DNA of 64,000 nucleotides from Terrabacter sp. Root181 (GTDB taxonomy: Bacteria > Actinomycetota > Actinomycetes > Actinomycetales > Dermatophilaceae): the NCBI RefSeq assembly GCF_001428505.1, contig NZ_LMHU01000001.1, positions 704,891-768,890 of the forward strand, written 5' to 3'. The notes under the pieces were generated by a model that was not told where the DNA came from, searched no databases, and was given only the letters and a program-made list of their open reading frames with translations. Positions 16,796 to 27,123 of this stretch are shown piece by piece (positions within the stretch are counted from its first letter, which is position 1; each line of letters opens with the position of its first letter). A program made the translations under genes and the position numbers.

Positions 16796-17773
16796 TCAGG
16801 TGGTGAGGAGGATCTTGCCGATGTGGCCGGAGGCCTCCATCTCGCGGTGCGCCGCGGCGGCGTGCTCGAGCGGGTGCCGCGAGTGGATGACCGGCCGCAC
16901 CGCGCCAGCTTCGAGGAGGGGCCACACGTGCTCGCGGACGGCGGCCACGATGGCGGCCTTCTCCGTGGCGGGGCGGGCCCGCAGCGACGTGGCGATGACG
17001 GCGGCGCGCTTGGCCAGCAGCATGCCCATGTCGAGCTCGCCCGTGCGGCCGCCCATGAGACCGATGGTCACGAGACGACCGCTGATGGCGAGGGCCTCGA
17101 CGTTGCGGGCGAGGTACTTCGCGCCCATGTTGTCGAGGATGACGTCGGCGCCATGCCCCTTCGTCAGCTCGCGGACCCGCTCGACGAAGTCCTCCTCGCG
17201 GTAGTTGACGAGGAACTCGGCGCCGAGTTCGCGGCACACGTCGAGCTTGGCCTGGCTGCCGGCCGTGACGGCGACGTGCGCGCCGACCGCCTTGGCGAGC
17301 TGGATGGCCATGGTGCCGATGCCCGAGCTGCCACCGTGGACGAGCAGCACCTGGCCGGGCTGGATGTTGGCGACGAGGAAGACGTTGGACCACACGGTGC
17401 ACGTCACCTCCGGCAGTCCGGCTGCGTCGATGAGCGAGACGCCCCGCGGCACGGGCAGCACCTGCTCGGCGGGTGCCACGACCTGCTCGGCATAGCCGCC
17501 GCCGTCGATGAGGGCGCACACCTCGTCACCGATCCGCCAGCCCTCGACGCCGTCGCCGAGCGCCGCGATCCGGCCACTCACCTCGAGGCCGGGATACTCC
17601 GACGCACCGGGCGGCGGCGGGTAGTGCCCGAGGCGCTGCATGACGTCGGCGCGGTTGACGCCCGCGGCGACGACGTCGATGAGAACCTGCCCCGCCTTCA
17701 CCTCGGGCTCGGGCACCTCGTCGAGGAGCAGGCTGTCGGCGTCTCCGGGCTCGGGGATCGTGATGGCGCGCAT
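16796..17773 (-). CDS. Zinc-independent quinone oxidoreductase (MDR family, PIG3-like)
   Basis: This 325-residue medium-chain reductase has the quinone-oxidoreductase signature: MRAITIPEPGD start, VAAGVNRADVMQRLGHYPPPPGASEYPGLEVSGRI, PAEQVLPVPRGVSLIDAAGLPEVTCTVW and the NADPH loop LLVHGGSSGIGTMAIQLAK. No structural-zinc Cys cluster is present. GTIGLMGG-like and KILLTT ends fit PIG3/TP53I3-type NADPH:quinone reductases. The ATG at 17773 is 7 bases after TAGGCT (17781-17786), suggesting a leaderless mRNA. Confidence 0.9.
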   Translation of the reverse strand: MRAITIPEPGDADSLLLDEVPEPEVKAGQVLIDVVAAGVNRADVMQRLGHYPPPPGASEYPGLEVSGRIAALGDGVEGWRIGDEVCALIDGGGYAEQVVAPAEQVLPVPRGVSLIDAAGLPEVTCTVWSNVFLVANIQPGQVLLVHGGSSGIGTMAIQLAKAVGAHVAVTAGSQAKLDVCRELGAEFLVNYREEDFVERVRELTKGHGADVILDNMGAKYLARNVEALAISGRLVTIGLMGGRTGELDMGMLLAKRAAVIATSLRARPATEKAAIVAAVREHVWPLLEAGAVRPVIHSRHPLEHAAAAHREMEASGHIGKILLTT

Positions 17774-17783
17774 GGGTGCGAGC

Positions 17784-18566
17784 CTATTGACCTCGACGGC
17801 CGGACGAGGCGCTGGGGCTGAGGCGGCGCGCGATGTCGTCGGCCGCCAGACGGGCCCGCGCCACGAGCTCGGCCACGTGCTCGGCGCCGGCGTCGGGGGT
17901 GCGCAGCGTCAGGGCGATCGCGGCGAGCGGCCGTCCCGCCCGGTCGAGCACGGGCACGGCGACCGACGACAGGTCGGCCGTCACGGTGCCCTCCTCGCGG
18001 GCGTAGCCGTCGGTGCGCGTGCGGGTGAGCACGCTCCGCAGCTCGGCGAGCGACCGCGGCCCGCCGCCGCTGCGCTGCACGAAGGAGGCCCGGTCGGGGT
18101 AGAGGGCGCGCACCTGGGTGGCGGGGAGCGCCGACAGCATCGCGAGACCGCTCGCCGTGAGGTGCGCGGGCAGGCGCACGCCGACGTCGGTGACGAGCAT
18201 CGGCTGCCCGGGCGCGCGCTCCTCGAGGAGGTAGATGACGTCGCGCCCGTCGAGGGTGGCGAAGTGGGCGTTGCGGCCGCTCTGGTCGACGAGCCGGCGC
18301 ATCGCCGCGCGGGCGACGCGGGCCAGGGGCGCCTGCCGCTGGTAGGCCGAGCCCAGCTCGTAGGCCGCCTGGCCGAGGCCGAAGCGCCGCTCCTCGACGT
18401 AGTGGGTGACGTAGCCGCGGCTGTGCAGGACCTTGAGCAGGTGGTAGACCGAGCTGCGGGGGAGCCCGAGGTCGCGGGCGATGGACGCGGCCGGCACCGG
18501 CTCGGCGTGGCGGGAGAGGTGCTCGAGGACGTCGAGCGCGTTGGCGGCGGCCGGGGCGTTGGACAT
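17784..18566 (-). CDS. IclR-family regulator, probable regulator of histidine use
   Basis: The start at MSNAPAAANALDVLEHL is set by GGAGG six bases upstream; an earlier in-frame ATG exists at 18605. The 260-residue protein has an N-terminal IclR winged helix (residues 8-65: PVPAASIARDLGLPRSSVYHLLKVLHSRGYV) and a C-terminal ligand domain (HFATLDGRDVIYLLEERAPGQ, LTASGLAMLSALP, GTVTADLSSVAVPVLD). It is divergent from hutH, with a 100-base gap holding a palindrome, so control of the hut genes, perhaps by urocanate or histidine, is a reasonable inference. Confidence 0.88.
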   Translation of the reverse strand: MSNAPAAANALDVLEHLSRHAEPVPAASIARDLGLPRSSVYHLLKVLHSRGYVTHYVEERRFGLGQAAYELGSAYQRQAPLARVARAAMRRLVDQSGRNAHFATLDGRDVIYLLEERAPGQPMLVTDVGVRLPAHLTASGLAMLSALPATQVRALYPDRASFVQRSGGGPRSLAELRSVLTRTRTDGYAREEGTVTADLSSVAVPVLDRAGRPLAAIALTLRTPDAGAEHVAELVARARLAADDIARRLSPSASSGRRGQ

Positions 18567-18605
18567 GTGGGCCACCTCCAGTCCACGATCGAGCAAGTCT
18601 CGCAT

Positions 18606-18622
18606 CCGAGACAATTGTCCCC
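18606..18622. promoter_or_regulatory. Candidate IclR operator between regulator and hutH
   Basis: In the 100-base divergent gap, GACAATTGTC (18610-18619) is a perfect 10-base palindrome and by far the most AT-rich spot. IclR-type sites are typically short inverted repeats placed between a regulator and its divergent target. It lies about 44 bases upstream of the IclR start codon and 47 upstream of hutH, so it could control both. Binding is inferred, not shown. Confidence 0.5.
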
Positions 18623-18666
18623 CCTCGTGGGCCGCCGCGCCAGCCGTTCGGCGGTTCGATGGAGGC

Positions 18667-20250
18667 ATGAACGCAGCACCCGCCCCCGTCGCCGCCTCCG
18701 CCTCATTCGCCGGCACCGTCACCGTCGGCACCGGCCCGCTCTCCATCGACGACGTCGTCGCCGTCGCCCGCCACGACGCCCGGGTCGAGCTGTCCGCCGA
18801 GGCCGAGGCCGAGATCGCCCGCAGCCGCGAGGTCATCGAGGACCTGGCCCACGACACGGTCGCCCACTACGGCGTCTCGACCGGCTTCGGCGCGCTCGCG
18901 ACGCGCCACATCCCGACCGCCCTGCGTGCCCAGCTCCAGCGCTCGCTCGTGCGCTCGCACGCGGCCGGTGCCGGCCCCGAGGTCGAGCGCGAGGTCGTGC
19001 GCGCCCTCATGCTCCTGCGCCTCTCGACCCTCGCGACCGGACGCACCGGCGTGCGCCTCGAGACCGCGAGGGCGTATGCCGCCCTGCTGAGTGCCGGCAT
19101 CACCCCGGTCGTGCACGAGTACGGCTCGCTCGGCTGCTCCGGCGACCTCGCGCCGCTGGCGCACTGCGCGCTCGCCGCCATGGGCGAGGGCCCCGTGCGC
19201 CTCGCCGACGGCACCCTCACTGACGCGGCAACCGCCCTGCGCGACAGCGGGATCGAGCCCGTCGTCCTCGCCGAGAAGGAGGGCCTCGCCCTCATCAACG
19301 GCACCGACGGCATGCTCGGCATGCTCGTGCTCGCCATCCACGACCTGCGCCACCTGCTCAAGGTCGCCGACGTCTCGGCAGCCATGAGCGTCGAGGGACT
19401 CCTCGGCACCGACGACGTCTTCGCCCCCGACCTGCACGCCCTGCGCCCGCAGGTGGGCCAGGGTGCATCGGCCGCCAACATCCGTGCCGTCATGGCTGAC
19501 TCGCCGATCCGCGAGTCGCACCGCACCGAGGAGTGCACCCGCGTGCAGGACGCGTACTCCCTGCGGTGCGCACCGCAGGTGCACGGCGGCGCCCGCGACA
19601 CGGTCGAGCACGCCGCCCGCGTCGCCGCGGCCGAGCTGGCCTCGGCCGTCGACAACCCCGTCGTCACCCCCGACGGCCGCGTCGAGTCCAACGGCAACTT
19701 CCACGGGGCGCCCGTCGCCTACGTCCTCGACTTCCTCGCGATCGTCGCCGCCGACGTCGCCTCGATGGCCGAGCGCCGCTCCGACCGCTTCCTCGACCAG
19801 GCCCGCAACCACGGCCTGCCGCCCTTCCTCGCCGACGACCCCGGCGTCGACTCGGGCCTGATGATCGCGCAGTACACCCAGGCCGCCATGGTCTCGGAGA
19901 TGAAGCGTCTCGCCGTCCCCGCGTCGGTCGACTCGATCCCGAGCTCGGCCATGCAGGAGGACCACGTGTCGATGGGGTGGTCCGGCGCCCGCAAGCTGCG
20001 CCGCTCGGTCGACGCCCTCGGCCGGGTCCTCGCCATCGAGGTGCTGGCGGCGGCGCGCGGCATCCAGCTGCGGGCCCCGCTCGAGCCCTCGCCCGCCACG
20101 GGCGCGGTCATCACGGCCCTCGCGGCCCGCACCAACGCGGCTCCCGGCCCGGACCGCTTCCTGGCCCCCGACATCGAGGGCGCCCACCAGGCCGTGACCG
20201 ACGGCGACGTCCTCGCCGCCGCGGAGTCCGTCACCGGCCCCCTCCGCTGA
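18667..20250 (+). CDS. hutH: Histidine ammonia-lyase
   Basis: The 527-residue enzyme deaminates L-histidine to urocanate, the first step of histidine breakdown. The MIO cofactor tripeptide is Cys-Ser-Gly within [13 protein letters not shown] rather than Ala-Ser-Gly; CSG is, to my knowledge, also used by Streptomyces HutH, so this is not a defect. Also present are [25 protein letters not shown] and DNPVV. The ATG at 18667 follows a GGAGG. An Ala/Pro-rich head of about 20 residues precedes the conserved part. hutU follows 43 bases downstream. Confidence 0.95.
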   Translation: MNAAPAPVAASASFAGTVTVGTGPLSIDDVVAVARHDARVELSAEAEAEIARSREVIEDLAHDTVAHYGVSTGFGALATRHIPTALRAQLQRSLVRSHAAGAGPEVEREVVRALMLLRLSTLATGRTGVRLETARAYAALLSAGITPVVHEYGSLGCSGDLAPLAHCALAAMGEGPVRLADGTLTDAATALRDSGIEPVVLAEKEGLALINGTDGMLGMLVLAIHDLRHLLKVADVSAAMSVEGLLGTDDVFAPDLHALRPQVGQGASAANIRAVMADSPIRESHRTEECTRVQDAYSLRCAPQVHGGARDTVEHAARVAAAELASAVDNPVVTPDGRVESNGNFHGAPVAYVLDFLAIVAADVASMAERRSDRFLDQARNHGLPPFLADDPGVDSGLMIAQYTQAAMVSEMKRLAVPASVDSIPSSAMQEDHVSMGWSGARKLRRSVDALGRVLAIEVLAAARGIQLRAPLEPSPATGAVITALAARTNAAPGPDRFLAPDIEGAHQAVTDGDVLAAAESVTGPLR

Positions 20251-20293
20251 GCGACCCGGCATACCAACGTTTTCCACCTCGAAGGAGAGTGAC

Positions 20294-21949
20294 ATGGAAG
20301 GTGCACGACCCGTCCGCGCGGCGCGTGGGACGACCCTGACGGCGCAGTCGTGGGCCACCGAGGCCCCCCTGCGGATGCTCATGAACAACCTCGACCCCGA
20401 GGTGGCCGAGCGTCCAGACGACCTCGTCGTCTACGGCGGCACCGGTCGCGCGGCCCGCGACTGGAAGTCCTTCGACGCGATGGTCCGCACGCTGACCACG
20501 CTCAAGCAGGACGAGACGATGCTCGTGCAGTCCGGTCGCCCGGTCGGCGTCATGCAGACGCACGAGTGGGCACCGCGCGTGCTCATCGCCAACTCCAACC
20601 TCGTCGGCGACTGGGCGACGTGGCCCGAGTTCCGCCGGCTCGAGCACCTCGGGCTGACGATGTACGGCCAGATGACGGCCGGGTCGTGGATCTACATCGG
20701 CACCCAGGGCATCGTCCAGGGCACCTACGAGACCTTCGCCGCCGTCGCCGAGAAGAAGTTCGGCGGCACGCTCGCCGGCACGCTCACCCTGACCGGCGGG
20801 TGCGGCGGCATGGGCGGCGCGCAGCCGCTCGCCGTCACCCTCAACGACGGCGCCTGCCTCATCGTCGACGTCGACCCCGCCCGCCTCCAGCGCCGCGTCG
20901 AGCACCGCTACCTCGACGAGGTCGCCACGGACCTCGACGACGCGATCGAGAAGGCGCTCGCGGCCAAGCGCGAGCGCCGCGGCTGGTCGGTCGGGGTCGT
21001 CGGCAACGCGGCCGAGGTCTTCCCCGAGCTGCTCCGTCGCGGGGTCGAGATCGACATCGTCACCGACCAGACGTCGGCGCACGACCCGCTCAGCTACCTG
21101 CCCGAGGGCGTCGACCTCGCCGACTGGGCCGAGTACGCCGAGAAGAAGCCCGAGGACTTCACCGACCGGGCCCGCGCCTCGATGGCCAAGCACGTCAAGG
21201 CCATGGTCGAGTTCCAGGACGCCGGCGCCGAGGTCTTCGACTACGGCAACTCGATCCGCGACGAGGCCCGCCAGGGTGGCTACGACCGGGCCTTCGAGTT
21301 CCCCGGCTTCGTCCCGGCCTACATCCGACCGCTCTTCTGCGAGGGCAAGGGCCCGTTCCGCTGGGCCGCGCTCTCGGGCGACCCGCGCGACATCGCCGCG
21401 ACCGACAAGGCCGTGCTCGAGCTCTTCCCCGACAACGACCGGCTGCACAAGTGGATCCGCGGCGCGCAGGAGCGGATCGCCTTCCAGGGCCTGCCTGCCC
21501 GCATCTGCTGGCTCGGCTACGGCGAGCGCGACAAGGCGGGTCTGAAGTTCAACGAGATGGTGCGCACGGGCGAGATCTCGGCGCCGATCGTCATCGGTCG
21601 CGACCACCTCGACAGCGGTTCCGTCGCGAGTCCCTACCGCGAGACCGAGTCGATGGCCGACGGCTCCGACGCCATCGCCGACTGGCCGCTGCTCAACGCG
21701 CTCGTCAACACGAGCTCGGGCGCGAGCTGGGTCTCGATCCACCACGGCGGCGGCGTCGGCATCGGCCGCAGCCTGCACGCCGGCCAGGTCTCGCTCGCCG
21801 ACGGCACCGACCTCGCGGCGCAGAAGCTCGCGCGCGTCCTGTCGAACGACCCCGGCATGGGTGTCATCCGCCACGTCGACGCGGGCTACGACATCGCCGA
21901 CCGCGTCGCGCACGAGCGCGGCGTCCGCGTCCCGATGCAGGAGGGCTGA
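20294..21949 (+). CDS. hutU: Urocanate hydratase (urocanase)
   Basis: The 551-residue NAD+-dependent enzyme converts urocanate to 4-imidazolone-5-propionate. Diagnostic stretches include [59 protein letters not shown] and [23 protein letters not shown]. The length is normal. AAGGAG lies just upstream of the ATG. The gene follows hutH in an apparent two-gene transcript and is closed by a long hairpin at 21972-22017. Confidence 0.95.
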   Translation: MEGARPVRAARGTTLTAQSWATEAPLRMLMNNLDPEVAERPDDLVVYGGTGRAARDWKSFDAMVRTLTTLKQDETMLVQSGRPVGVMQTHEWAPRVLIANSNLVGDWATWPEFRRLEHLGLTMYGQMTAGSWIYIGTQGIVQGTYETFAAVAEKKFGGTLAGTLTLTGGCGGMGGAQPLAVTLNDGACLIVDVDPARLQRRVEHRYLDEVATDLDDAIEKALAAKRERRGWSVGVVGNAAEVFPELLRRGVEIDIVTDQTSAHDPLSYLPEGVDLADWAEYAEKKPEDFTDRARASMAKHVKAMVEFQDAGAEVFDYGNSIRDEARQGGYDRAFEFPGFVPAYIRPLFCEGKGPFRWAALSGDPRDIAATDKAVLELFPDNDRLHKWIRGAQERIAFQGLPARICWLGYGERDKAGLKFNEMVRTGEISAPIVIGRDHLDSGSVASPYRETESMADGSDAIADWPLLNALVNTSSGASWVSIHHGGGVGIGRSLHAGQVSLADGTDLAAQKLARVLSNDPGMGVIRHVDAGYDIADRVAHERGVRVPMQEG

Positions 21950-21971
21950 GAGGGCGTATGCCGTCCCCCTC

Positions 21972-22017
21972 GTTCGATGTATCGCGCGGTCACCCATGAC
22001 CGTGCGATACATCGAAC
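21972..22017. repeat. Long near-perfect hairpin between convergent genes
   Basis: The left arm 21972-21992 (GTTCGATGTATCGCGCGGTCA) and right arm 21997-22017 pair over 21 base pairs with a single G-U wobble and a CCCA loop. No T-run follows on either strand. It lies between hutU (+) and the DUF2256/DUF3253 gene (-), where a bidirectional terminator would fit. The arm's ATGTATCGC core has unusually low GC for this genome, so a dispersed palindromic repeat or protein-binding site is an alternative. Confidence 0.75.
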
Positions 22018-22039
22018 CGCGCGGGTGTGCAGGGCGGGC

Positions 22040-22417
22040 TCAGCGGGGGCGGCGCACCGTGATCGGGCCCTTCGCGTGGTCCGGGTCGATGACCCGGCCA
22101 CCTTGGATGATCTGGGCGCGCCCGGCGGCCACGAGCCGCCGGGCGGCGTTCCGGGCCGGCTCGACGAGCTGCTCCCAGTCCGCGCCACCGACGGCCCTGG
22201 CCGCCTCCGACGGGTCGACCGTGGCCGAGGCGGGGTGTGCCCTGACGAGCTTCGTGAGGGCGTCCTCGAGCTCGAGGTCGACGGGCGTCAGACCGTGCTT
22301 GCGGCAGTTGTCGGAGCACCAGCGGACCGTCGCCCAGTCGCGCTCCCAGGCCTTGCGCCACGTGATCGTGCGGCCGCATCGAGCGCACGGTTTGGTGGGC
22401 AGCGGGGTGCGTGACAT
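22040..22417 (-). CDS. DUF2256 zinc-ribbon plus DUF3253 winged-helix protein
   Basis: The 125-residue protein joins two small domains. Residues 1-45 match DUF2256: [34 protein letters not shown], with CxxC and CxxxC zinc-ligand pairs. From about residue 46 the DUF3253 wHTH-like domain follows ([62 protein letters not shown]). Both domains are known, but I know of no function. The ATG is at 22415-22417. It splits the hut genes on the opposite strand. Confidence 0.85.
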   Translation of the reverse strand: MSRTPLPTKPCARCGRTITWRKAWERDWATVRWCSDNCRKHGLTPVDLELEDALTKLVRAHPASATVDPSEAARAVGGADWEQLVEPARNAARRLVAAGRAQIIQGGRVIDPDHAKGPITVRRPR

Positions 22418-22451
22418 GTGCACAGTCTGCGCCCTCGGGGCCGCGGGGGCG

Positions 22452-22985
22452 TCAACGGTCCTTGCGGACCTCCTCGTCGGAGATGTCGGCGACGGTCGCG
22501 TCGAAGAGGCGGATGACATCGTCGCCGTTGACGGTGAGGCCGATCCCGTGGCCGCCGCCGCCGAGCGAGATGCGGCGGCCGACGAGGTGGGTGTCGGCGA
22601 TGACGGGCAGGCGCGCAGCGGAGCCGAAGGGCGTGATGGTGCCGCGCTCGTAGCCCGTGACGGCCTTCGCGGCGTCGGCGTCGGGCATCGAGATGCGGTT
22701 CGTGCCGAGCAACGCGCGCACCTTGGCCCACGAGAAGGTGCGGTCACCGGGTACGAGGACGAAGACGTGGTCGTCCTCCGCCCGGCGCACGACGAGGGTC
22801 TTGATGAGGTCACGCGGCTCGATGCCCCGGGCGGCGGCCGCCTCCTCGAGACTCGAGACGCGCCCGTGCCGGGTCACCGTGTGCTCGATGCCAGCCGCGA
22901 GGACCGCGTCGACCGCCGGCGTGCGGATCGGCGGTTCCGAGCCCGAGTCACTACGCTCTGCGGTGTCATCGCGGTCAGGGTCCAT
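22452..22985 (-). CDS. YbaK/EbsC-type aminoacyl-tRNA deacylase
   Basis: The 177-residue protein has a YbaK domain from about residue 28: [65 protein letters not shown] and [23 protein letters not shown]. Relatives hydrolyse mischarged Cys- or Ala-tRNA(Pro). The exact specificity is not resolved. The acidic N-terminal 25 residues are outside the domain. The ATG at 22985 lies 7 bases after TAGGCT (22993-22998), implying a leaderless mRNA. Confidence 0.88.
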   Translation of the reverse strand: MDPDRDDTAERSDSGSEPPIRTPAVDAVLAAGIEHTVTRHGRVSSLEEAAAARGIEPRDLIKTLVVRRAEDDHVFVLVPGDRTFSWAKVRALLGTNRISMPDADAAKAVTGYERGTITPFGSAARLPVIADTHLVGRRISLGGGGHGIGLTVNGDDVIRLFDATVADISDEEVRKDR

Positions 22986-23047
22986 GTGACAGAGCCTAGT
23001 TATGCCGCCGGACGCAGGCGCCGGCGTTGCGAGGAGTGGTGATCGAG

Positions 23048-24301
23048 GTGACGACGAGCTTCGAGAAGATGTGGGCCGATCTCGAGCCCGTCGGTCGCGC
23101 GCCCGCGTCGGGCGGCTACCGCCGCTACGCATGGACCCGGACCGACCACGACCTGCGGGAGTGGTTCGCGGGCGAGTGCGCGGCGCGGGGCCTCGACCTC
23201 GTCGAGGACCGGGCCGGCAACCAGTGGGGCTGGTGGGGCGACCCCGACGCGACGCCCGGCGTCGTCATCGGCTCGCACCTCGACTCCGTCCCCGACGGCG
23301 GCGCGTTCGACGGACCGCTCGGCGTGGTCAGCGCGCTCGCGACGGTCGACGCGCTGCGTGACGCAGGGTTCGAGCCCGACGTGCCGCTCGGGGTCGTCAA
23401 CTTCGTCGACGAGGAGGGGGCGCGCTTCGGCATCGCCTGCGCGGGCTCGCGCATCATCACCGGCGCCCTCGACGCCGACCGTGCCCGGTCGCTCACCGAC
23501 GACGACGGCGTGTCGATGGCCGACGCCTGGCGCAACGCGGGGCGCGACCCGGAGACGCTCGGCCGCGACGACGAGGCCGTGCGTCGCGTCGGCCGGTTCG
23601 TCGAGCTGCACGTCGAGCAGGGCAAGGCGCTCGCGCTCACCCCCGACGGCGGCGAGGACCTCACCGACCCGGCCCGCGCCGTCGCGATCGGCACCGACAT
23701 CTGGCCCCACGGTCGCTGGCGCATCGACATCCCCGGTGAGGCCAACCATGCGGGCACGACGCGCATCGCCGACCGCCGGGACGCGATGATCGGCCTGGCC
23801 ACGGTCATCCAGACCGCCCGGTCGTATGCCGTCGGGCTCGGCTGCGTGGCCACCGTGGGCAAGGTCGACGTCATCCCCGGCGGGGTCAACGCGATCCCGA
23901 GCCACGTCACGGCCTGGCTCGACGCCCGGGGCCGCAGCGAGCACGTCGTGCACGCGGTGGTCGACGCCGTGTCGGCGGAGGCCGGCCGCCTCGGCGCGAC
24001 GACGACGCCGGAGTCGTGGACGCCGACGACCACCTTCGACGCCGGCCTCGTCGGCAGGCTGCGCGGCGTCCTGCCCGACGCGCCGCTGCTCGGCACGGGC
24101 GCCGGGCACGACGCGGGCATCCTCGCGACGCACGGGGTGCCGAGCGCGATGCTCTTCGTCCGCAACCCCACAGGAGTTTCACACTCTCCGGTCGAGCACG
24201 CAGACGTGGACGACTGCCACCATGGGGTCACGGCCCTCACCGCCGTCGTGACCGAGCTGTGCACAGGGAAGGACCCCGAGTCGATGAGCGACGTCCGATG
24301 A
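23048..24301 (+). CDS. M20-family amidohydrolase (allantoate amidohydrolase / carbamoylase-like), probable hut enzyme
   Basis: This is a 417-residue dinuclear-metal amidohydrolase. Metal-ligand regions are VVIGSHLDSVPDGGAFDGPLGV, NFVDEEGARFG, ELHVEQG, then GEANHAGTTRIADRRDA and GTGAGHDAGILA with a C-terminal SHSPVEHADVDDC. The family cleaves N-carbamoyl or allantoate-type C-N bonds. Its TGA overlaps the hutF ATG (ATGA), and no hutG is present, so it likely removes the formyl (or carbamoyl-like) group from N-formylglutamate (inference). Start: GTG 23048 behind GAGGAG; TTG 23027 is an alternative. Confidence 0.85.
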   Translation: MTTSFEKMWADLEPVGRAPASGGYRRYAWTRTDHDLREWFAGECAARGLDLVEDRAGNQWGWWGDPDATPGVVIGSHLDSVPDGGAFDGPLGVVSALATVDALRDAGFEPDVPLGVVNFVDEEGARFGIACAGSRIITGALDADRARSLTDDDGVSMADAWRNAGRDPETLGRDDEAVRRVGRFVELHVEQGKALALTPDGGEDLTDPARAVAIGTDIWPHGRWRIDIPGEANHAGTTRIADRRDAMIGLATVIQTARSYAVGLGCVATVGKVDVIPGGVNAIPSHVTAWLDARGRSEHVVHAVVDAVSAEAGRLGATTTPESWTPTTTFDAGLVGRLRGVLPDAPLLGTGAGHDAGILATHGVPSAMLFVRNPTGVSHSPVEHADVDDCHHGVTALTAVVTELCTGKDPESMSDVR

Positions 24302-25632
24302 CCGCGTTCTGGTGTGAGAGTGCTTGGCTGACAGGAGGATTCGCTCGACGCGTCCGCCTCGTGACGCAGGACGGCCTGCTCAAGGAGGTCCTTGTCGACG
24401 CGGACCCCCAGCCCGACGACGTCCGCCTCGCCGGCGTGACGCTGCCCGGCATGGCCAACGCGCACAGCCACGCCTTCCACCGTGCCCTCCGCGGGCGCGT
24501 CAACGGGGGCGGCGGCAACTTCTGGAGCTGGCGCGAGCAGATGTATGCCGCCGCGGAGCAGCTCAACCCCGACACGTACTTCGCGCTCGCGCGGGCGGTC
24601 TTCGCCGAGATGGTGCAGGCCGGCATCACGCTCGTGGGGGAGTTCCACTACGTCCACCACCGTCCGGGTGGCCACGCGTACGGCGACCCGAACGCCATGG
24701 GTCTCGCGGTGCGCCAGGCCGCCGACGAGGCCGGGATCCGGCTCACCCTGCTCGACACGTGCTACCTCGAGGGCGGCCTCAACGGCGGCGGCCACGTCGA
24801 GCTGCACCCCGGCCAGCGGCGGTTCAGCGACGGCACGGTCGAGGCCTGGGCCGCGCGCATGTCGGCACGGCGCCCCGAGACGGACCGCGTGCGGCTCGGC
24901 GCGGCCATCCACTCCGTCCGCGCGGTCAAGCGCGCCGACCTGCCCCGGGTCGTCGAAGCCGTCGGCGACCTGCCGCTGCACGTGCACCTCTCCGAGCAGC
25001 ACGGCGAGAACCTCGCCTGCCAGATGTTCTACGGTGCCAGCCCGACCCAGCTGCTCGACGAGGCCGGTGCCCTCGGTGCCCACTCGACGGCCGTGCACGC
25101 CACCCACCTCGAGGACCGCGACATCGACCTGCTCGGCGGCACCGGCACGGGTGCGTGCTTCTGCCCGACGACCGAGCGCGACCTCGCCGACGGCATCGGC
25201 CCGGCCCGGGCCCTCCACGACGCCGGCAGCCCGATCTCGCTGGGCTCCGACCAGCACGTCGTCATCGACCCGTTCGAGGAGCTGCGGGGTCTCGAGATGC
25301 ACGAGCGGCTCGTCACCAACGAGCGCGACCGCTTCTCGGCCAACGACCTGCTCCTCGCGGCCTCCTTCAACGGCTACCGGTCCCTCGGCTGGTCCGACGG
25401 CGGCCACCTGAGCAAGGGCGCCCTGGCCGACTTCGTCACGGTGCGCACCGACACGGTCAACACGGCTGGTGCCGCGCACGACCAGATCATCTACGCGTGC
25501 GTCGCGTCGGACGTCTCGACCGTCGTCGTCGGTGGCGACGTCGTCGTCAGCGACGGCCACCACCGGATGGGCGACGTCGGGCGGATGCTCGTCGGCGCCA
25601 TCGACCGGGTCGCGGGAGGGGTCCCGGCGTGA
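24298..25632 (+). CDS. hutF: Formimidoylglutamate deiminase
   Basis: The 444-residue amidohydrolase-superfamily enzyme converts N-formimino-L-glutamate to N-formyl-L-glutamate plus ammonia. The pattern [17 protein letters not shown] gives the HxH metal site, followed by [47 protein letters not shown]. Then come [29 protein letters not shown] and [11 protein letters not shown], all typical of HutF. Overlaps of 4 bases on both sides (ATGA with the M20 gene, GTGA with hutI) make a tightly coupled three-gene unit. Confidence 0.95.
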   Translation: MTAFWCESAWLTGGFARRVRLVTQDGLLKEVLVDADPQPDDVRLAGVTLPGMANAHSHAFHRALRGRVNGGGGNFWSWREQMYAAAEQLNPDTYFALARAVFAEMVQAGITLVGEFHYVHHRPGGHAYGDPNAMGLAVRQAADEAGIRLTLLDTCYLEGGLNGGGHVELHPGQRRFSDGTVEAWAARMSARRPETDRVRLGAAIHSVRAVKRADLPRVVEAVGDLPLHVHLSEQHGENLACQMFYGASPTQLLDEAGALGAHSTAVHATHLEDRDIDLLGGTGTGACFCPTTERDLADGIGPARALHDAGSPISLGSDQHVVIDPFEELRGLEMHERLVTNERDRFSANDLLLAASFNGYRSLGWSDGGHLSKGALADFVTVRTDTVNTAGAAHDQIIYACVASDVSTVVVGGDVVVSDGHHRMGDVGRMLVGAIDRVAGGVPA

Positions 25633-26825
25633 GCCTGCTCCTCACGGGCATCGCCGAGCTGACGACGAACGACCCGGAGCGGCGCGACGGCCACACCGAC
25701 CCCGGCGACGCCCTCCTCGGCATCGTCCGCGACGCGGCCCTGGTCGTCTCGGCCGCCGGCGAGGTCGAGTGGGTCGGTCCGGCGGCCAAGGCCCCCGCCG
25801 CCGACGACCGGCGCGACCTCGGCGGCCGTGCGGTCATCCCCGGCTTCGTCGACTCGCACACGCACCTCGTCTTCGCCGGCGACCGATCGGCGGAGTTCGC
25901 GGCCCGCATGACCGGCACGCCCTACGACGGAGGGGGCATCGCCGTCTCGGTCGCCGCCACCCGGGCCGCGAGCGACGACGACCTCCGCGCCCTCGTGGCC
26001 TCCCGCGTCGCCGAGATGCGTGCGCAGGGCACGACGACGGTCGAGATCAAGAGCGGCTACGGCCTCACCCTCGACGACGAGCTGCGCAGCCTGCGCGTCG
26101 CCCGCGAGCTCACCCCGCACACGACCTTCCTCGGTGCGCACGTGGTCCCCGGGGAGTACGCGACGCGGCGGGCGGCCTACGTCGACCTCGTGACGGGCCC
26201 CATGCTCGACGCGGTCGTCGCCGACGGCCCCACCGCGCTCGCCGAGAGCATCGACGTCTTCTGCGAGCCGCACTCGGCGCACGCCTTCGACGGTGACGAG
26301 GCCCGCACCGTCCTCGAGGCCGGTCGCGCCGCCGGACTGTCGCTCCGCGTCCACGGCAACCAGCTCGGCCACGGCCCCGGCGTCCGCCTGGCCTGCGAGC
26401 TCGGTGCCCGCAGCGTCGACCACTGCACCTTCCTGGACGACGCGGACGTCGAGGCGCTCGCCGCCGCACGCGGCACGACCGTGGCCACCCTGCTCCCCGG
26501 CGTCGAGTTCTCGACGCGGTCGCCCTACCCCGACGCGCGGGCGCTCATCGACGCCGGCGTCGACGTCGCGCTCGCGAGCGACTGCAACCCCGGCACGTGC
26601 TACTCGTCGTCGATCCCCTTCGCCATCGCCCTCGCCGTGCGCGAGATGGGGATGACGCCCGCCGAGGCGCTGCACGCCGCGACGGCCGTCTCAGCGCGCT
26701 CGCTCGGCCTGGATCGTCGGGTCGCGCCGGGGCAGCCCGCCGAGCTGGCGGTCATCGACGCGCCGAGCCACCTGCACCTCGCCTACCGGGCCGGGGTGCC
26801 GATCGTTCGCGCGCTCGACGTCTAG
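25629..26825 (+). CDS. hutI: Imidazolonepropionase
   Basis: The 398-residue amidohydrolase opens the imidazolone ring to give N-formimino-L-glutamate. Key motifs are [75 protein letters not shown] and [16 protein letters not shown] start overlapping hutF. In pathway order it acts before HutF although it is encoded last. Its TAG shares the CTAG at 26822-26825 with the stop of the convergent DUF1918 gene. Confidence 0.95.
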   Translation: MSLLLTGIAELTTNDPERRDGHTDPGDALLGIVRDAALVVSAAGEVEWVGPAAKAPAADDRRDLGGRAVIPGFVDSHTHLVFAGDRSAEFAARMTGTPYDGGGIAVSVAATRAASDDDLRALVASRVAEMRAQGTTTVEIKSGYGLTLDDELRSLRVARELTPHTTFLGAHVVPGEYATRRAAYVDLVTGPMLDAVVADGPTALAESIDVFCEPHSAHAFDGDEARTVLEAGRAAGLSLRVHGNQLGHGPGVRLACELGARSVDHCTFLDDADVEALAAARGTTVATLLPGVEFSTRSPYPDARALIDAGVDVALASDCNPGTCYSSSIPFAIALAVREMGMTPAEALHAATAVSARSLGLDRRVAPGQPAELAVIDAPSHLHLAYRAGVPIVRALDV

Positions 26826-27031
26826 GAGCCGGCCGCGTCGTCGGCGGGGTGCTCGCAGCGCAGCACCGACCCGGGGCCGGGATGGATGATCCCGGTGTGG
26901 CCGTCGGACCACTCCACGACGTAGGGCGGTGCGCCGCCCTCACCCTTCACCTCGCGGATGACGCCCTCGCGCGTGCTCTGACCGACGTGCTCCGCGGCCA
27001 TCGTGATGCGGTCACCGACCCGTGCCTCCAT
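26822..27031 (-). CDS. DUF1918 small protein
   Basis: The 69-residue protein is one DUF1918 domain: [55 protein letters not shown]. Mycobacterial relatives include hypoxia- or stress-induced small proteins. It resembles a compact SH3-like beta-barrel. The ATG is at 27029-27031 after an AGGTG-type site. The same domain occurs, extended, at 30644-31159. Its stop overlaps that of hutI in a CTAG palindrome. Confidence 0.88.
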   Translation of the reverse strand: MEARVGDRITMAAEHVGQSTREGVIREVKGEGGAPPYVVEWSDGHTGIIHPGPGSVLRCEHPADDAAGS

Positions 27032-27123
27032 GGCACACCTCCTCGCGCTGGGGCTCTCCTCCAAGGAGACCACCTCCGGGCCCTTGCGGGAAGGTCTTCG
27101 CGGGTCGAGTGACCGAGCAGACG

